The notes beneath the pieces are model-generated. The model did not search any database, was not told the origin of the DNA, and was given only the letters and a program-made list of their open reading frames with translations. A stretch of 64,000 bases of DNA from Microbacterium sp. SMR1 (GTDB lineage: Bacteria; Actinomycetota; Actinomycetes; Actinomycetales; Microbacteriaceae): assembly GCF_003289625.1 (NCBI RefSeq), contig NZ_QMBN01000004.1:271299-335298 (forward strand). The letters run 5' to 3'. Shown piece by piece: positions 25,726-35,100 of this stretch. The position numbers and the translations under genes are program-made. Positions within the stretch are counted from its first letter, which is position 1. Each line of letters starts with the position of its first letter.

Positions 25726-27690
25726 TCACTCGACGGGCAGCCAGACCCGCATCGTCGACGGGCCGCGGTTGGCCCAGTCGTGATACGCCACGAGGGGGAC
25801 CAGCTCGGCCTCTTCTGCGGCTGCGGTGGCGATCGCCGCCGGATTGCCATATGGCCATCCGTCGCTTTCGTCGGGGCGCAGCCCGACCCGCAGCCACACG
25901 CGACCGTCGCGCTCGACCGGCTCGGCGTCGCCCGCGATCGCCGCCCGGCCGACGTCCGCACCGCCCGGCAGGTCGGTCGATTCGAGCGCGAGCACCTCGG
26001 GGCCGCGCTCGACGGCGACGCAACCGCGCACGGCGTCGATACGCGCATCGGGAGCGACGAGGCGCGGCGCCAGCGGCAGCTCGAGTTCGACGACCTCGCC
26101 GGCGCGGAAGTCGCGGCGCACCTCGACGCGGCCCGGAGCCGTGGCGTCATCGTCGATGACCGCGCCCGCGGCATCCCGAACGCGCAGGCGCGCGCCTTCG
26201 GCCCACTCGGGCACGCGCAGCGACAGAGTCCACGCGCCGCCGGCATCCTCGCCGACCACCACCCGCACGACACCGTCGGCGGGGTACGCCGTCTGCACGT
26301 CGAGCGACACAACCCGGCCGTCGGGGAGGGTCGTGCGGATCTCCGAGGGCGCGTACTGGTGCAGCTGCACGCCCTCATCGTCGGCGGTCGCCACGTAGGC
26401 ATCGAGGCTCGCGAGCGTGCGCGCCACGTTGGGCGGGCAGCACGACACCTCGAACCACGGAGCTCGCAGCGACGACGACGCGCGCGGCGACGTGCCCTCG
26501 GGGTCCGCCTCGACGCCCGGCACGCGCTGGTGCAGCGTGTTGGCGTAGAAGAAGCTGCGGCCGTCGGCCGCGGGCGACGTGGCTACAACGTTGTAAAGCG
26601 TGCGCTCGATGAGGTCGGCGTAGGCGGCATCCCCCTCAGCGAGCAGCAGCCGCCACGAGAACATGATCGACGCGATGCCCGCGCACGTCTCGGAGTAGGC
26701 GCGGTCCGGCGGCAGTTCCCAGTCGTCGCCGAACGCCTCGTCCTGGTGGTGCGACCCCTGACCGCCGGTGATGTAGGTGCGGCGGCCGCGGGTGCGGGCC
26801 CACTGGTGTCGCAGGGCGCCGAGCAGCTCGTCATCACCCGCGTCGACGGCGACGTCGACCGCTCCCGCGGCGAGGTAGTTCGCGCGGACGGCGTGCCCCG
26901 CGAGGGCATCGGCGTCGCGGACGGGCACATCGTCCTGGAAGTAGGTGCGCCCGAACTCGATGTCGCGGAGCGTCTCGTGTCCGCGGCGCTCGACGAACAG
27001 CTCCGCCTGTGCGCGGTAGCGCTCGTCACCGGTCACGCGGGCGAGCTCGGCCAGCGCGGTCTCGACCTCGGGATGCCCGCAGAAGGCCGGGATGCCGGTC
27101 GGTCCGAAGACCTCGCACACGAGGTCGGCGGCACGTCGCGCGATGCCGAGCAGACCGTCATCCGCTCCCGGGCGCGTGCGCTCGCGGGCGACGGCCGCCT
27201 GGAACAGGTGGCCGAGGCAGTACAGCTCGTGCCCCCACTCGAGGTCGGACCAGCGCGGCTGCTGGCCCGGGCGGCCGAACCGGGTGTTGAGGTAGCCGTC
27301 GGGCTCCTGAGCGGCGGCGACCCGGGCGACGACCGAGCGCAGCGTCGCCTCGAGCTCGGCGTCGTCGCTGCGGCCGATCTCCCAGGCGGCGGCCTCGAGG
27401 TACTTGTAGACCTCCGAGTCGGAGAACTCGCGCCCGCGGCGTCCGGCGGGCAGAGTTCCGGCGGCGGCGCGATCGAAGTTGGGCAGCCAGCCCTCCGACT
27501 CGAGGCGACCGAGCACGTGGCCGAGGGTGTGAGCGGCATTGATGCGCTGGCGCTCGCCCCAGAAGCCTCCGGTGATGCGCACCTCGTGCAAGCCGAGCGG
27601 ACGCAGCCGCGAATGAGCGGGCACGACGGGAGCAGCGGCGACGGCGGATGCCGCGGAGCCGATGGAGCGTGCGGGGAAGGTAGTCGACAT
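25726..27690 (-). CDS. GH127 beta-L-arabinofuranosidase (DUF1680)
   Basis: 654 residues, an (alpha/alpha)6 barrel followed by beta domains. Known catalytic features of GH127 are present: the glutamate and first cysteine in AYSETCAGIASIMFSWRL, and the paired cysteines in EVSCCPPNVART, one of which acts as the nucleophile and which bind zinc in characterised enzymes. There is no signal peptide, so it should act in the cytoplasm on imported oligosaccharides. ATG 27690 is chosen because AAGGG lies six bases upstream; it starts two bases after the permease stop. Last gene of the operon. Confidence 0.9.
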   Translation of the reverse strand: MSTTFPARSIGSAASAVAAAPVVPAHSRLRPLGLHEVRITGGFWGERQRINAAHTLGHVLGRLESEGWLPNFDRAAAGTLPAGRRGREFSDSEVYKYLEAAAWEIGRSDDAELEATLRSVVARVAAAQEPDGYLNTRFGRPGQQPRWSDLEWGHELYCLGHLFQAAVARERTRPGADDGLLGIARRAADLVCEVFGPTGIPAFCGHPEVETALAELARVTGDERYRAQAELFVERRGHETLRDIEFGRTYFQDDVPVRDADALAGHAVRANYLAAGAVDVAVDAGDDELLGALRHQWARTRGRRTYITGGQGSHHQDEAFGDDWELPPDRAYSETCAGIASIMFSWRLLLAEGDAAYADLIERTLYNVVATSPAADGRSFFYANTLHQRVPGVEADPEGTSPRASSSLRAPWFEVSCCPPNVARTLASLDAYVATADDEGVQLHQYAPSEIRTTLPDGRVVSLDVQTAYPADGVVRVVVGEDAGGAWTLSLRVPEWAEGARLRVRDAAGAVIDDDATAPGRVEVRRDFRAGEVVELELPLAPRLVAPDARIDAVRGCVAVERGPEVLALESTDLPGGADVGRAAIAGDAEPVERDGRVWLRVGLRPDESDGWPYGNPAAIATAAAEEAELVPLVAYHDWANRGPSTMRVWLPVE

Positions 27691-27692
27691 GG

Positions 27693-28616
27693 TCATCCCT
27701 TGAATGCGCCCGACATGAAGCCGCGCACGTAGTGGCGTTGAAGGATCAGGAAGAGCACGATGCACGGCAGTGCGAGCACGACGACACCGGCTTCGGTGAC
27801 GCCGTAGTCGATGACGCCCATCGTCTGGCCGCGCAGGTTCGCCACCGCGAGGGGCAGCGTGATGCGCGAGGTGTCGTTGATGAGGATGAGCGGCGCGATG
27901 AAGTCGTTCCACGCGGTGAGGAACGCGAACAGACCCACCGTGATGAGGCCGGGCTTGACGGCGGGAAGCAGCACGCGCCACAGGGCGGTGAGGCTCGTGC
28001 ATCCGTCGACCAGCGCGGCCTCGTCGAGCTCGCGCGGCACCGACTCGAACGAGATGCGCATCATGAACATCGAGAACGGCAGCTGGAACATCGTCAGCAC
28101 CAGCGCGACCCCGACGAGCGAGTTCTGCAGGCCGACGGCGTTCAGGATGACGTACAGCGGAATGAGCAGCGTCGCGTACGGCACCATGAGGATCGCCAGC
28201 ACGAGCAGGAACAGCATGTTCTTGCCGGGGAAGTGGAAGCGCGCGAACGCGTACCCGCCGAGGAACGAGGTCAGCAGCGTCAGCGTGACGGTCAGCAGCG
28301 AGACGAAGAGCGAGTTGCCGAGGTAGACCCAGATGCCCGACTGGAAGTTGGCGAGGGTGACGTAGTTGCCGAACCCCCAGCCGTCGGACTGGCTCGTGCC
28401 GGCCTGCGGGCTCACCGAAGCTACTCCGGTCCACACGAGCGGGTACAGGAAGATGATCGCCAGCGCCCCCGTGAACACGGTCGACGGGATGCCCCACAGC
28501 AGGCGCCCCGTGGGGCGGCGTCGCGTGCGCGGCCGGGACTTCGGGATGACGATCGTGCGCGTGGTGTCGGGAGCGGCGGGCGGGACGGAGCCGGCCGGAG
28601 CGTCGGTCAGAGCCAT
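27693..28616 (-). CDS. Carbohydrate ABC transporter permease (MalG type)
   Basis: 307 residues with six membrane helices after a basic N-terminal segment. The EAA loop that contacts the ATPase reads ELDEAALVDGCTSLTALWRV, followed by LPAVKPGL, as in the CUT1 permease family. Its start lies one base beyond the stop of the upstream permease gene. No ATPase gene is in this operon, so it likely uses a shared MsmK/MsiK-type ATPase, as is usual for CUT1 systems in actinobacteria. Confidence 0.92.
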   Translation of the reverse strand: MALTDAPAGSVPPAAPDTTRTIVIPKSRPRTRRRPTGRLLWGIPSTVFTGALAIIFLYPLVWTGVASVSPQAGTSQSDGWGFGNYVTLANFQSGIWVYLGNSLFVSLLTVTLTLLTSFLGGYAFARFHFPGKNMLFLLVLAILMVPYATLLIPLYVILNAVGLQNSLVGVALVLTMFQLPFSMFMMRISFESVPRELDEAALVDGCTSLTALWRVLLPAVKPGLITVGLFAFLTAWNDFIAPLILINDTSRITLPLAVANLRGQTMGVIDYGVTEAGVVVLALPCIVLFLILQRHYVRGFMSGAFKG

Positions 28617-28617
28617 G

Positions 28618-29526
28618 TCAGGCCTCCTCGGGGCGACGGAACGCGCGCAGCTGCACGACGTTGATGACGACCAGGGCGAGCAGGATGATGACCGACAGCG
28701 CCGCGGCGACGCCGAGGTTGTTCTGCCCCTGGAACGCGATGTTGTAGATGAGCTGCACGACGGTCATCGTGCTGTTGTCGGGTCCGCCCTTGGTCAGGAT
28801 GTAGAACTGGTCGAACGCCAGCAGCGAGCCGGTGACGCACATGACGGTCGTCAGCGCGAAGGTCGGCCGCAGCAGCGGCACGGTGATGTCGCGGAAGATC
28901 TGCCAGCGCGAGGCGCCGTCGATGCGGGCGGCCTCGTAGACGTCCTCGGGGATGCCCTGCAGGCCCACGAGCAGCAGCAGCATGTAGAAGCCCGCATACC
29001 GCCAGACGATGAGGAACACCGTCGACCACAGGGCGCCCTCGGGCGTGCCCAGGAACGTGATTCCCCACGACTCCATCAGCCCCGCGAACGGGCCGGCGAT
29101 GGGGGAGTACAGCACATAGAAGAGGAGGGATGCCGAGGCGAGACCCAGGGCGCTCGGCAGCAGGAACGCCGTGCGGAGGAAGCCCTTCCAGGCGGTCGAC
29201 TCCTGCACGAGCAGGGCGAGCCCGAGCCCCAGGCCGATCAGCAGCACCGTCGTGATCGCGGTGTAGATCAGGGTGAACCGCACCGAGTCCCAGAACAGCC
29301 GGTGGTCGAGCGCCTCGGCGAAGTTCGTCGGGAAGTTCGGCCCCATGTTGCCGCGCAGCAGCGGCCAGTCCGAGCCGGACATCTGCAGTACCAGCACGAG
29401 GGGGATGAGGAAGAGCGCGATGACGAACAGTGCCGTCGGGGCGGCGTACAGCCAGCCCTGCAGCGGCCCGCCCAGCGCCGTGCGCCGGTAGCGCGGGCGC
29501 CGCGTGGAAGTGACGGAGAGTGCCAC
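28618..29526 (-). CDS. Carbohydrate ABC transporter permease (MalF type)
   Basis: 302 residues, six membrane helices, with EAA loop DVYEAARIDGASRWQIFRDI followed by TVPLLRPTF. The GTG start at 29526 has AAGGA six bases upstream. It lies between the binding-protein gene (55-base gap) and the MalG-type permease, completing the membrane channel of a CUT1 importer. Confidence 0.92.
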   Translation of the reverse strand: MALSVTSTRRPRYRRTALGGPLQGWLYAAPTALFVIALFLIPLVLVLQMSGSDWPLLRGNMGPNFPTNFAEALDHRLFWDSVRFTLIYTAITTVLLIGLGLGLALLVQESTAWKGFLRTAFLLPSALGLASASLLFYVLYSPIAGPFAGLMESWGITFLGTPEGALWSTVFLIVWRYAGFYMLLLLVGLQGIPEDVYEAARIDGASRWQIFRDITVPLLRPTFALTTVMCVTGSLLAFDQFYILTKGGPDNSTMTVVQLIYNIAFQGQNNLGVAAALSVIILLALVVINVVQLRAFRRPEEA

Positions 29527-29581
29527 GACATTCCTTTCGGAGGGTGGGGGCGCCGCCGGTGCGACGGCGCCCCCGGGGGTA

Positions 29582-30883
29582 TCACTGACCGAGGATCGCC
29601 GTGATCTCGTCGTTGTCGGCGTCGACCGTCGACGTGCCTTCGAGCACCGCGTTGCGCACGAGCGTGAGCCAGGGGCTGCCCGGAGCGTTGAACGCCTGCT
29701 GGAAGTTGAGGGCGACGGGCGTCTGACCCTCGGCGGCGACCTGGTTGATGGTCACCTGACGCGGGTCGGCCGCGGCGTAGCTGTTCTCGGCGAGGTCACC
29801 GCGCGAGACGGCGTTGCCGTCCTTCGCGAGAACCTCGACCTGAGCGTCCTCCGACATCAGCCATGACAGGAAGTTCCATGCCTGCGCCGACTGCTTCGAG
29901 TCCTTCGAGATGCCGATGCCGTCACCGCCGACGAACGTCGAGGCGCCGCCGTCGACACCCGGGATGCCGGCGACGCCGGCCTCGAAGTCGAGACCCGACA
30001 GCAGGGTGGCCGGGAACGGCATGACGCCGACCTTTCCCTCCTGGAAGCCTGCGACCCACGTGGCGCCGGTCTCGTCGGCCGAGCCGGGGGCGACAGCGCC
30101 CGCATCCTCGAGGCCCTTCCAGGTCTTGTAGACCTCCTGCGCGGCGTCACCCGCGAGAAGCGACTCGGTGCCGTCTTCGCTCAGGACCTGCTCTCCCGAT
30201 GCCCACACCGAGGGGAACCACGTGAAGACGAGGCATCCACCGCAGTTCAGGCCCGTCGAGGTGCCCGAGACGCCCGGCTTGTTCAAGTTCTGCACGGCCG
30301 TGGCCGCGTCGGCGAACTCCGACAGCGTCGCGGGGGCCTTGTCGGGGTCCAGGCCGGCCTCGGCGAAGAGCTCTTTGTTCCACATGAGCATCGACAGGTC
30401 GAGCACGAACGGCAGCACGTGCTCCTTGCCGTCGACCGTTCCGGCGGAGAGGTGCCCGGCGTTGATGTCGTCCTTGTAGTCGAGGCCGTCGATCTGCGCG
30501 GAGATGTCCTGGAAGAGGCCCTGCTCTACCCAGTTCGGCACGTAGACGATGTCGGCGGCGAACAGGTCGGGGAGCCCTCCCGAGCCGGCGGCGGCCCCGA
30601 CCTTGGCGACGTAGTCGTCGTTGGGGACGACGGTCAGCTCGACCTGGTTCTCGTGGCTGGCGTTGTACGCCTCGACGAGCAGCTTCGCCTGACGCTCGAG
30701 CGGTGCGCGCGTCCACAGGGTCAGCGTCGTGCCGTCGTCGGTTCCCGCGGCGGGGATGTCGGCCGGGGCAGCGGTGTCGCCGCCGCCGCTGTTCGAACAC
30801 GCGGCGAGGCCGCCGACGAGGACGCCGGCGACGAGCGCGGCGGTCGCGGCCCGGAACGCCGGGCGGCGCCGGAATGGGGTCAT
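29582..30883 (-). CDS. Extracellular sugar-binding lipoprotein
   Basis: 433 residues. A signal peptide with lipobox GLAAC gives a lipid-anchored protein. The mature part has the extracellular solute-binding family 1 layout: TTLTLWTRAPLERQAKLLVE, PDLFAADIVYVPNWVEQG, LMWNKELFAEAGLDPDK and MPFPATLLSGLDFE. It captures an oligosaccharide for the two permeases that follow. ATG 30883 has GAGGAG seven bases upstream. First gene of the operon, under the promoter and operator described at 30962-31007. Confidence 0.92.
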   Translation of the reverse strand: MTPFRRRPAFRAATAALVAGVLVGGLAACSNSGGGDTAAPADIPAAGTDDGTTLTLWTRAPLERQAKLLVEAYNASHENQVELTVVPNDDYVAKVGAAAGSGGLPDLFAADIVYVPNWVEQGLFQDISAQIDGLDYKDDINAGHLSAGTVDGKEHVLPFVLDLSMLMWNKELFAEAGLDPDKAPATLSEFADAATAVQNLNKPGVSGTSTGLNCGGCLVFTWFPSVWASGEQVLSEDGTESLLAGDAAQEVYKTWKGLEDAGAVAPGSADETGATWVAGFQEGKVGVMPFPATLLSGLDFEAGVAGIPGVDGGASTFVGGDGIGISKDSKQSAQAWNFLSWLMSEDAQVEVLAKDGNAVSRGDLAENSYAAADPRQVTINQVAAEGQTPVALNFQQAFNAPGSPWLTLVRNAVLEGTSTVDADNDEITAILGQ

Positions 30884-30961
30884 TGCAGTCTCCTCTTGCT
30901 CTTCATTGAGCGGCTGCGCCGTTCGGGCGGGCACCGCCGGTGTGGGAGGGATTCGAAACAA

Positions 30962-30977
30962 CCGAAATCCCTTTCGG
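30962..30977. promoter_or_regulatory. Operator CCGAAA-N4-TTTCGG for the LacI regulator
   Basis: CCGAAATCCCTTTCGG is an exact inverted repeat with six-base arms. It lies between the divergent LacI gene and the transport operon, directly downstream of the -10 box of the minus-strand promoter, so bound repressor would cover the transcription start. Local autoregulation by LacI-family proteins from such sites is well established; the match to this particular regulator is inferred. Confidence 0.7.
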
Positions 30978-30978
30978 G

Positions 30979-31007
30979 AAGGTAACGTGTGTCTAGGTCG
31001 TCGTCAA
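30979..31007 (-). promoter_or_regulatory. Sigma-70-type promoter of the sugar transport operon
   Basis: On the minus strand TTGACG (31007-31002) and TACCTT (30984-30979) are separated by 17 bases, close to the consensus for the housekeeping sigma factor. The start would fall within the LacI operator, with an untranslated leader of about 90 bases. Confidence 0.65.
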
Positions 31008-31024
31008 GACGCCCTCGGATAACG

Positions 31025-32065
31025 ATGGAGAAACGGATCAGGATGCCCTCGACCGACCCGGCCCGCGCCGCCACCCTCAGCGACGTCGCCCAGCGCGCGG
31101 GGGTGTCGATCGCGACGGCATCCAAAGCCCTGAACGGCCGCGGCGACGTGGCGCCCAGCACGCGCCGCCGCGTGATGGCCGCCGCGGAGGAGCTCACCTT
31201 CACGCCGAACGCGATGGCCCGCGGCCTCCTGGCGGGCCGAACCGGCACCGTCGGACTGCTCACGAGCGACCTCGAGGGCCGTTTCGTGCTGCCGATCCTC
31301 ATGGGCGCCGAAGACGCCTTCGGCGCGGGCCAGGTGAACGTCTTCCTCTGCGACGCCCGCGGCGACGCCATCCGCGAGCAGCACCACCTGCGCGCCCTCC
31401 TCAGCCGGCGCGTCGACGGCATCATCGTCGTGGGGCGTCAGACCGATCCTCGGCCATCGCTCGGCCAGGAGCTGCCGGTGCCCGTGGTCTACGCCTACTC
31501 GCCGTCGGACGACCCCCGCGATGTCTCGCTCACGCCCGACAATCACGCGGGCGGACGCCTCGCGATCGAGCATCTGCTCTCGTGCGGCCGCACCCGCATC
31601 GCCCACATCTCGGGCGACCCGACCTACGCCGCCGCGCAAGACCGCGTCGCGGGTGCCCGGGCGGCGCTCGCCGACGCCGGCCTCGACTTCGTCGGCGAGC
31701 CGCTCTTCGCGGCGTGGACCGAGCACTGGGGCCGGGATGCCGCCGCGATGCTGCTGGAGCGGCATCCCGACATCGACGCCGTCTTCTGCGGCTCCGACCA
31801 GATCGCCCGCGGCGTGCTCGACACCGCGCGCGATTTCGGTCGCGACGTGCCCGGCGATCTCGCCGTGATCGGATACGACAACTGGGAGATCGTCGCCGCG
31901 AACGCCCGCCCGCCCCTCACGAGCATCGACGCGAACCTGCAGCAGCTGGGTCGCCAGGCGGCGCAGCGTCTGTTCGAGGCCATCGACGGCGTGAGTGTCG
32001 AGTCGGGGACGCACCAGCTGCCCGTGCGCCTCGTCATCCGCGGATCGACGATCGCGCACCGCTGA
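31025..32065 (+). CDS. LacI-family transcription regulator
   Basis: 346 residues. The N-terminal helix-turn-helix reads TLSDVAQRAGVSIATASKAL, followed by the hinge helix region NAMARGLLAGRT and a periplasmic-binding-protein-like ligand domain (TVGLLTSDLEGRFVLPILMG, DAVFCGSDQIARGVLDTARD, VIGYDNWEIVAAN). It most likely represses the divergent transport/GH127 operon and perhaps the downstream glycosidase gene until an arabinose-type sugar is present. ATG 31025 or 31043 could be the start; neither has a strong ribosome site. Confidence 0.9.
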   Translation: MEKRIRMPSTDPARAATLSDVAQRAGVSIATASKALNGRGDVAPSTRRRVMAAAEELTFTPNAMARGLLAGRTGTVGLLTSDLEGRFVLPILMGAEDAFGAGQVNVFLCDARGDAIREQHHLRALLSRRVDGIIVVGRQTDPRPSLGQELPVPVVYAYSPSDDPRDVSLTPDNHAGGRLAIEHLLSCGRTRIAHISGDPTYAAAQDRVAGARAALADAGLDFVGEPLFAAWTEHWGRDAAAMLLERHPDIDAVFCGSDQIARGVLDTARDFGRDVPGDLAVIGYDNWEIVAANARPPLTSIDANLQQLGRQAAQRLFEAIDGVSVESGTHQLPVRLVIRGSTIAHR

Positions 32066-32082
32066 CCGGCACAGGCTCCCGG

Positions 32083-32102
32083 TTTTCGGTCGAGAGCGAA
32101 AA
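32083..32102. promoter_or_regulatory. Inverted repeat TTTTCG-N8-CGAAAA upstream of the giant glycosidase
   Basis: TTTTCG (32083-32088) and CGAAAA (32097-32102) flank GTCGAGAG. It lies 18 bases after the LacI stop and just upstream of a promoter-like pair. Its half-sites resemble those of the operator at 30962-30977 (CGAAA), so it may be a second binding site of the same regulator; a weak terminator is the alternative. Confidence 0.45.
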
Positions 32103-32114
32103 GCCCGAAAAGGA

Positions 32115-32144
32115 TTGCGGAGAATCTCGGGCCCTCGGTAGCGT
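32115..32144 (+). promoter_or_regulatory. Candidate promoter of the giant glycosidase gene
   Basis: TTGCGG (32115-32120) and TAGCGT (32139-32144) are separated by 18 bases, about 55 bases before the GTG start at 32199. The boxes are imperfect but well placed. Confidence 0.4.
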
Positions 32145-32198
32145 GCCTGCCATGCACGCGTCGCTCATCGGTGAGCGGCGCCGAGAGGAACAGACACC

Positions 32199-35100
32199 GT
32201 GGACTGCACTCCGACGACCTCGCGTCGCATCGGGCGAACCGCGATCGCCACAGCGGCGGTCTCGGCCGTGCTCGCGGCGACCTTCGCGGTCGCCCCGGCG
32301 CACGCCGCCAACACCGACATCGGCTACCCGACCTTCACCGGGAGCCCCGACCCCGTACCCGACACCGGTGTGACCTATACGCCGGGCAACCAGCTGCTGC
32401 GCATCTTCGAGGGCGACGTCGCGGCCGGCGCCGGCAGCAGCCCCGACAACGACTTCTGGATGGACGAGATGCTCGCCCGAACCGGGACCGCGGGCAGCTT
32501 CGGCGACAACAACCAGTGGCTCTTCACCCGCGGCCGCGCCGCCTTCATGAAGGAGCACGACCCGTCCGTGCTCGGCTTCGGCGGGCAGCTGGCCTACTGG
32601 GAGTCGATCGACGGCCGCGGCGGCTACACGATCACCGCGCGGGTCGGCGGCGCCGACATCCCCCTGACCGAAGACACCGCGCAGCGGAAGCAGACCCCGA
32701 GTTACTGGCGCAGCGTGCACCGCAACGCCGCCGCCGGCATCGAGGTCGTGCAGACGAAGTTCATCACCGATGCGAACGTCCTCGTGACGAACCTCGACGT
32801 CCGCGCCACCGGAGGTGCCGTCGACATCGAGCTGGTCGTCTCGTCGCCGTACGCCACGACGGCCGAGGGCGACGAGCTCACCGGCCACGTCGCCGCGCTC
32901 AACGACCTGACCAAGCTCACGCCGCGCCTCTCGGGTGACGGCTTCGTCCCCGCGGGCGAGAAGCTGAGTCGGACGCTCAGCGTCGCGCCCGGGGGATCGG
33001 TCTCGACGAAGGTGCAGCTGGCGCTCGTCACCGACGAGATCGCCACCTCGCGCACCGACTACGACGCGCTGCGCGCACAGACGCCCGGTGAGGCGTACAC
33101 GGCGCACGTCACCGCCTACAACCGGTGGTGGGCCGACAACGTGCCGTACCTCGACACCCCCGAAGACAACATCGACAAGACGCTCTACTACCGCTGGTGG
33201 CTGATGCGTTACAACTTCCTCGACGCCGACATGCCGGGCAACACCTACCAGTTCCCCACGGCAATGGAGGGCGTGCTCGGGTACAACAACTCGATCGTGC
33301 TCACCACGGGCATGTTCATCGACGACCTCAAGTACTTCCGCGACCCGATCTACTCGTACGGGCCGTGGGTGTCGGCGGGCGAGACGAGCAAGAGCTACAA
33401 GTTCGTCGACAATCCCGGCGACCCGGCCAACTGGTCGAACAGCTACACGCAGTACATCTCCGAGGCGGCCTGGCGTGCCTATGAGCTTCACGGCGGCCCG
33501 ACCGCGATCGCGCAGAACCTCGCCGAGTACGCCGAGTACGACGTGAAGGGCCTCGTCGACGCCTACGACAACAACGGCAACGGGCTCATCGAGTACAACT
33601 GGGGCGCGATGACCGGAAACGACGCCGACGCGGTGTCGTTCCACTGGAAGGGCGGCTACCAGGACCGCGCCGAGAACGCCTACCTGTACTCGAACGCGCT
33701 CGCCGCAGCCGAGGCGTACCGTGTCGCCGGCGACACCGCCAAGGCCGATGAGATGGAGGCCTTCGCTCAGAACATCAAGACCCAGGTCATGGACGTGCTC
33801 TGGAACCCCGAGCGCAAGCTCCTCGAGCACGCGATGGCCAGCGACGGCGAGCACGTGCCCTGGAAGGAGATCAACAACTACTACCCGTTCACCGTCGGCC
33901 TCGTTCCGAAGCCCGGTGACAGCGACTACGACGACGACTACGTCGAGGCGCTGCGGCTCTTCGCCGACGACGAGCAGTACCCGATCTTCCCCTTCTACAC
34001 CGCGAACCAGGCCGACCAGGCCGCTTACGCGGCGACCGGCGGTCAGGGCAGCAACAACTTCTCGGTCATCAACTCGACCGTGATGTTCCGGATGCTGAGC
34101 ACCGTGCTGCGCGAGTACCCCACCGACGCGATCGACGCCGAGTGGTACAAGAAGCTCCTGTACTGGAACGCCTGGGCGCACTACCAGAACGGCGGCGACA
34201 ACCGCCTGCCCGACCAGAACGAGTTCTGGGCCAACGGATCGGCCGATCCGCAGACGATCGACTACCGCTCGTGGATCCACCACACGATCCTCGGGGCGAC
34301 GAACTTCACGATGATCGAGGACGCGATGGGCGTGCGCACCCGCAGCGACGCCAAGATCGAGCTCGACCCGATCGCGATCGGCTGGGACCACTTCACGGCC
34401 AACAACATCCGCTACCGAGACCGCGACCTCACCGTGACGTGGGATCAGCCGGGCGGCGAGCGGCACTACGGCGACAGCGTGCCCGAGGGGTACTCGGTGT
34501 TCCTCGACGGCGAGCTGGCCTTCACGGTCGACGACCTCGCCCACGTCGTCTACGACCCCGCCACCGGCTCGGTCGAGATCGTCGACGGCGATGCATCGGT
34601 CGTGACGGCGACCTCCTCCGCCGTGCAGACGCCGCAGGAGGTGCGCTTCGCCGACGACGCGCGCGTGGTCGACCTCTTCGCCAAGGCCGGCGCCGACATC
34701 CAGACCGCCAGCACGGGCAGTCCCAACCTGGCGGCATCCGCGTCGGCGACGTTCTCGGCACCGGGTCGCGAACCCGCCGGCGCGGTCAACGGCACCACGA
34801 TCAACGAGCCCTTCTGGGGCACGGCGGGCTCTCCGAACCCGATCGACGCCCTGACGGTCGAGCTCGACGGTGAGCAGACGTTCGACGACGCCCGCGTGTA
34901 CTTCTACGACAGCTCGTCGTCGGCCACCGTGCCCGGATACGCTGAGCCCTCGGTGTACACCCTCGAGGTGCGGCGGAACGGCGAGTGGACGATGATCCCG
35001 TCGCAGGCGCGGACGCCCGCGTACCCGCGAGCCAACTACAACCGCATCCAGTTCCCCGAGGTCACCGGCGACGCGGTGCGACTGACCGTCGCCCACGCCG

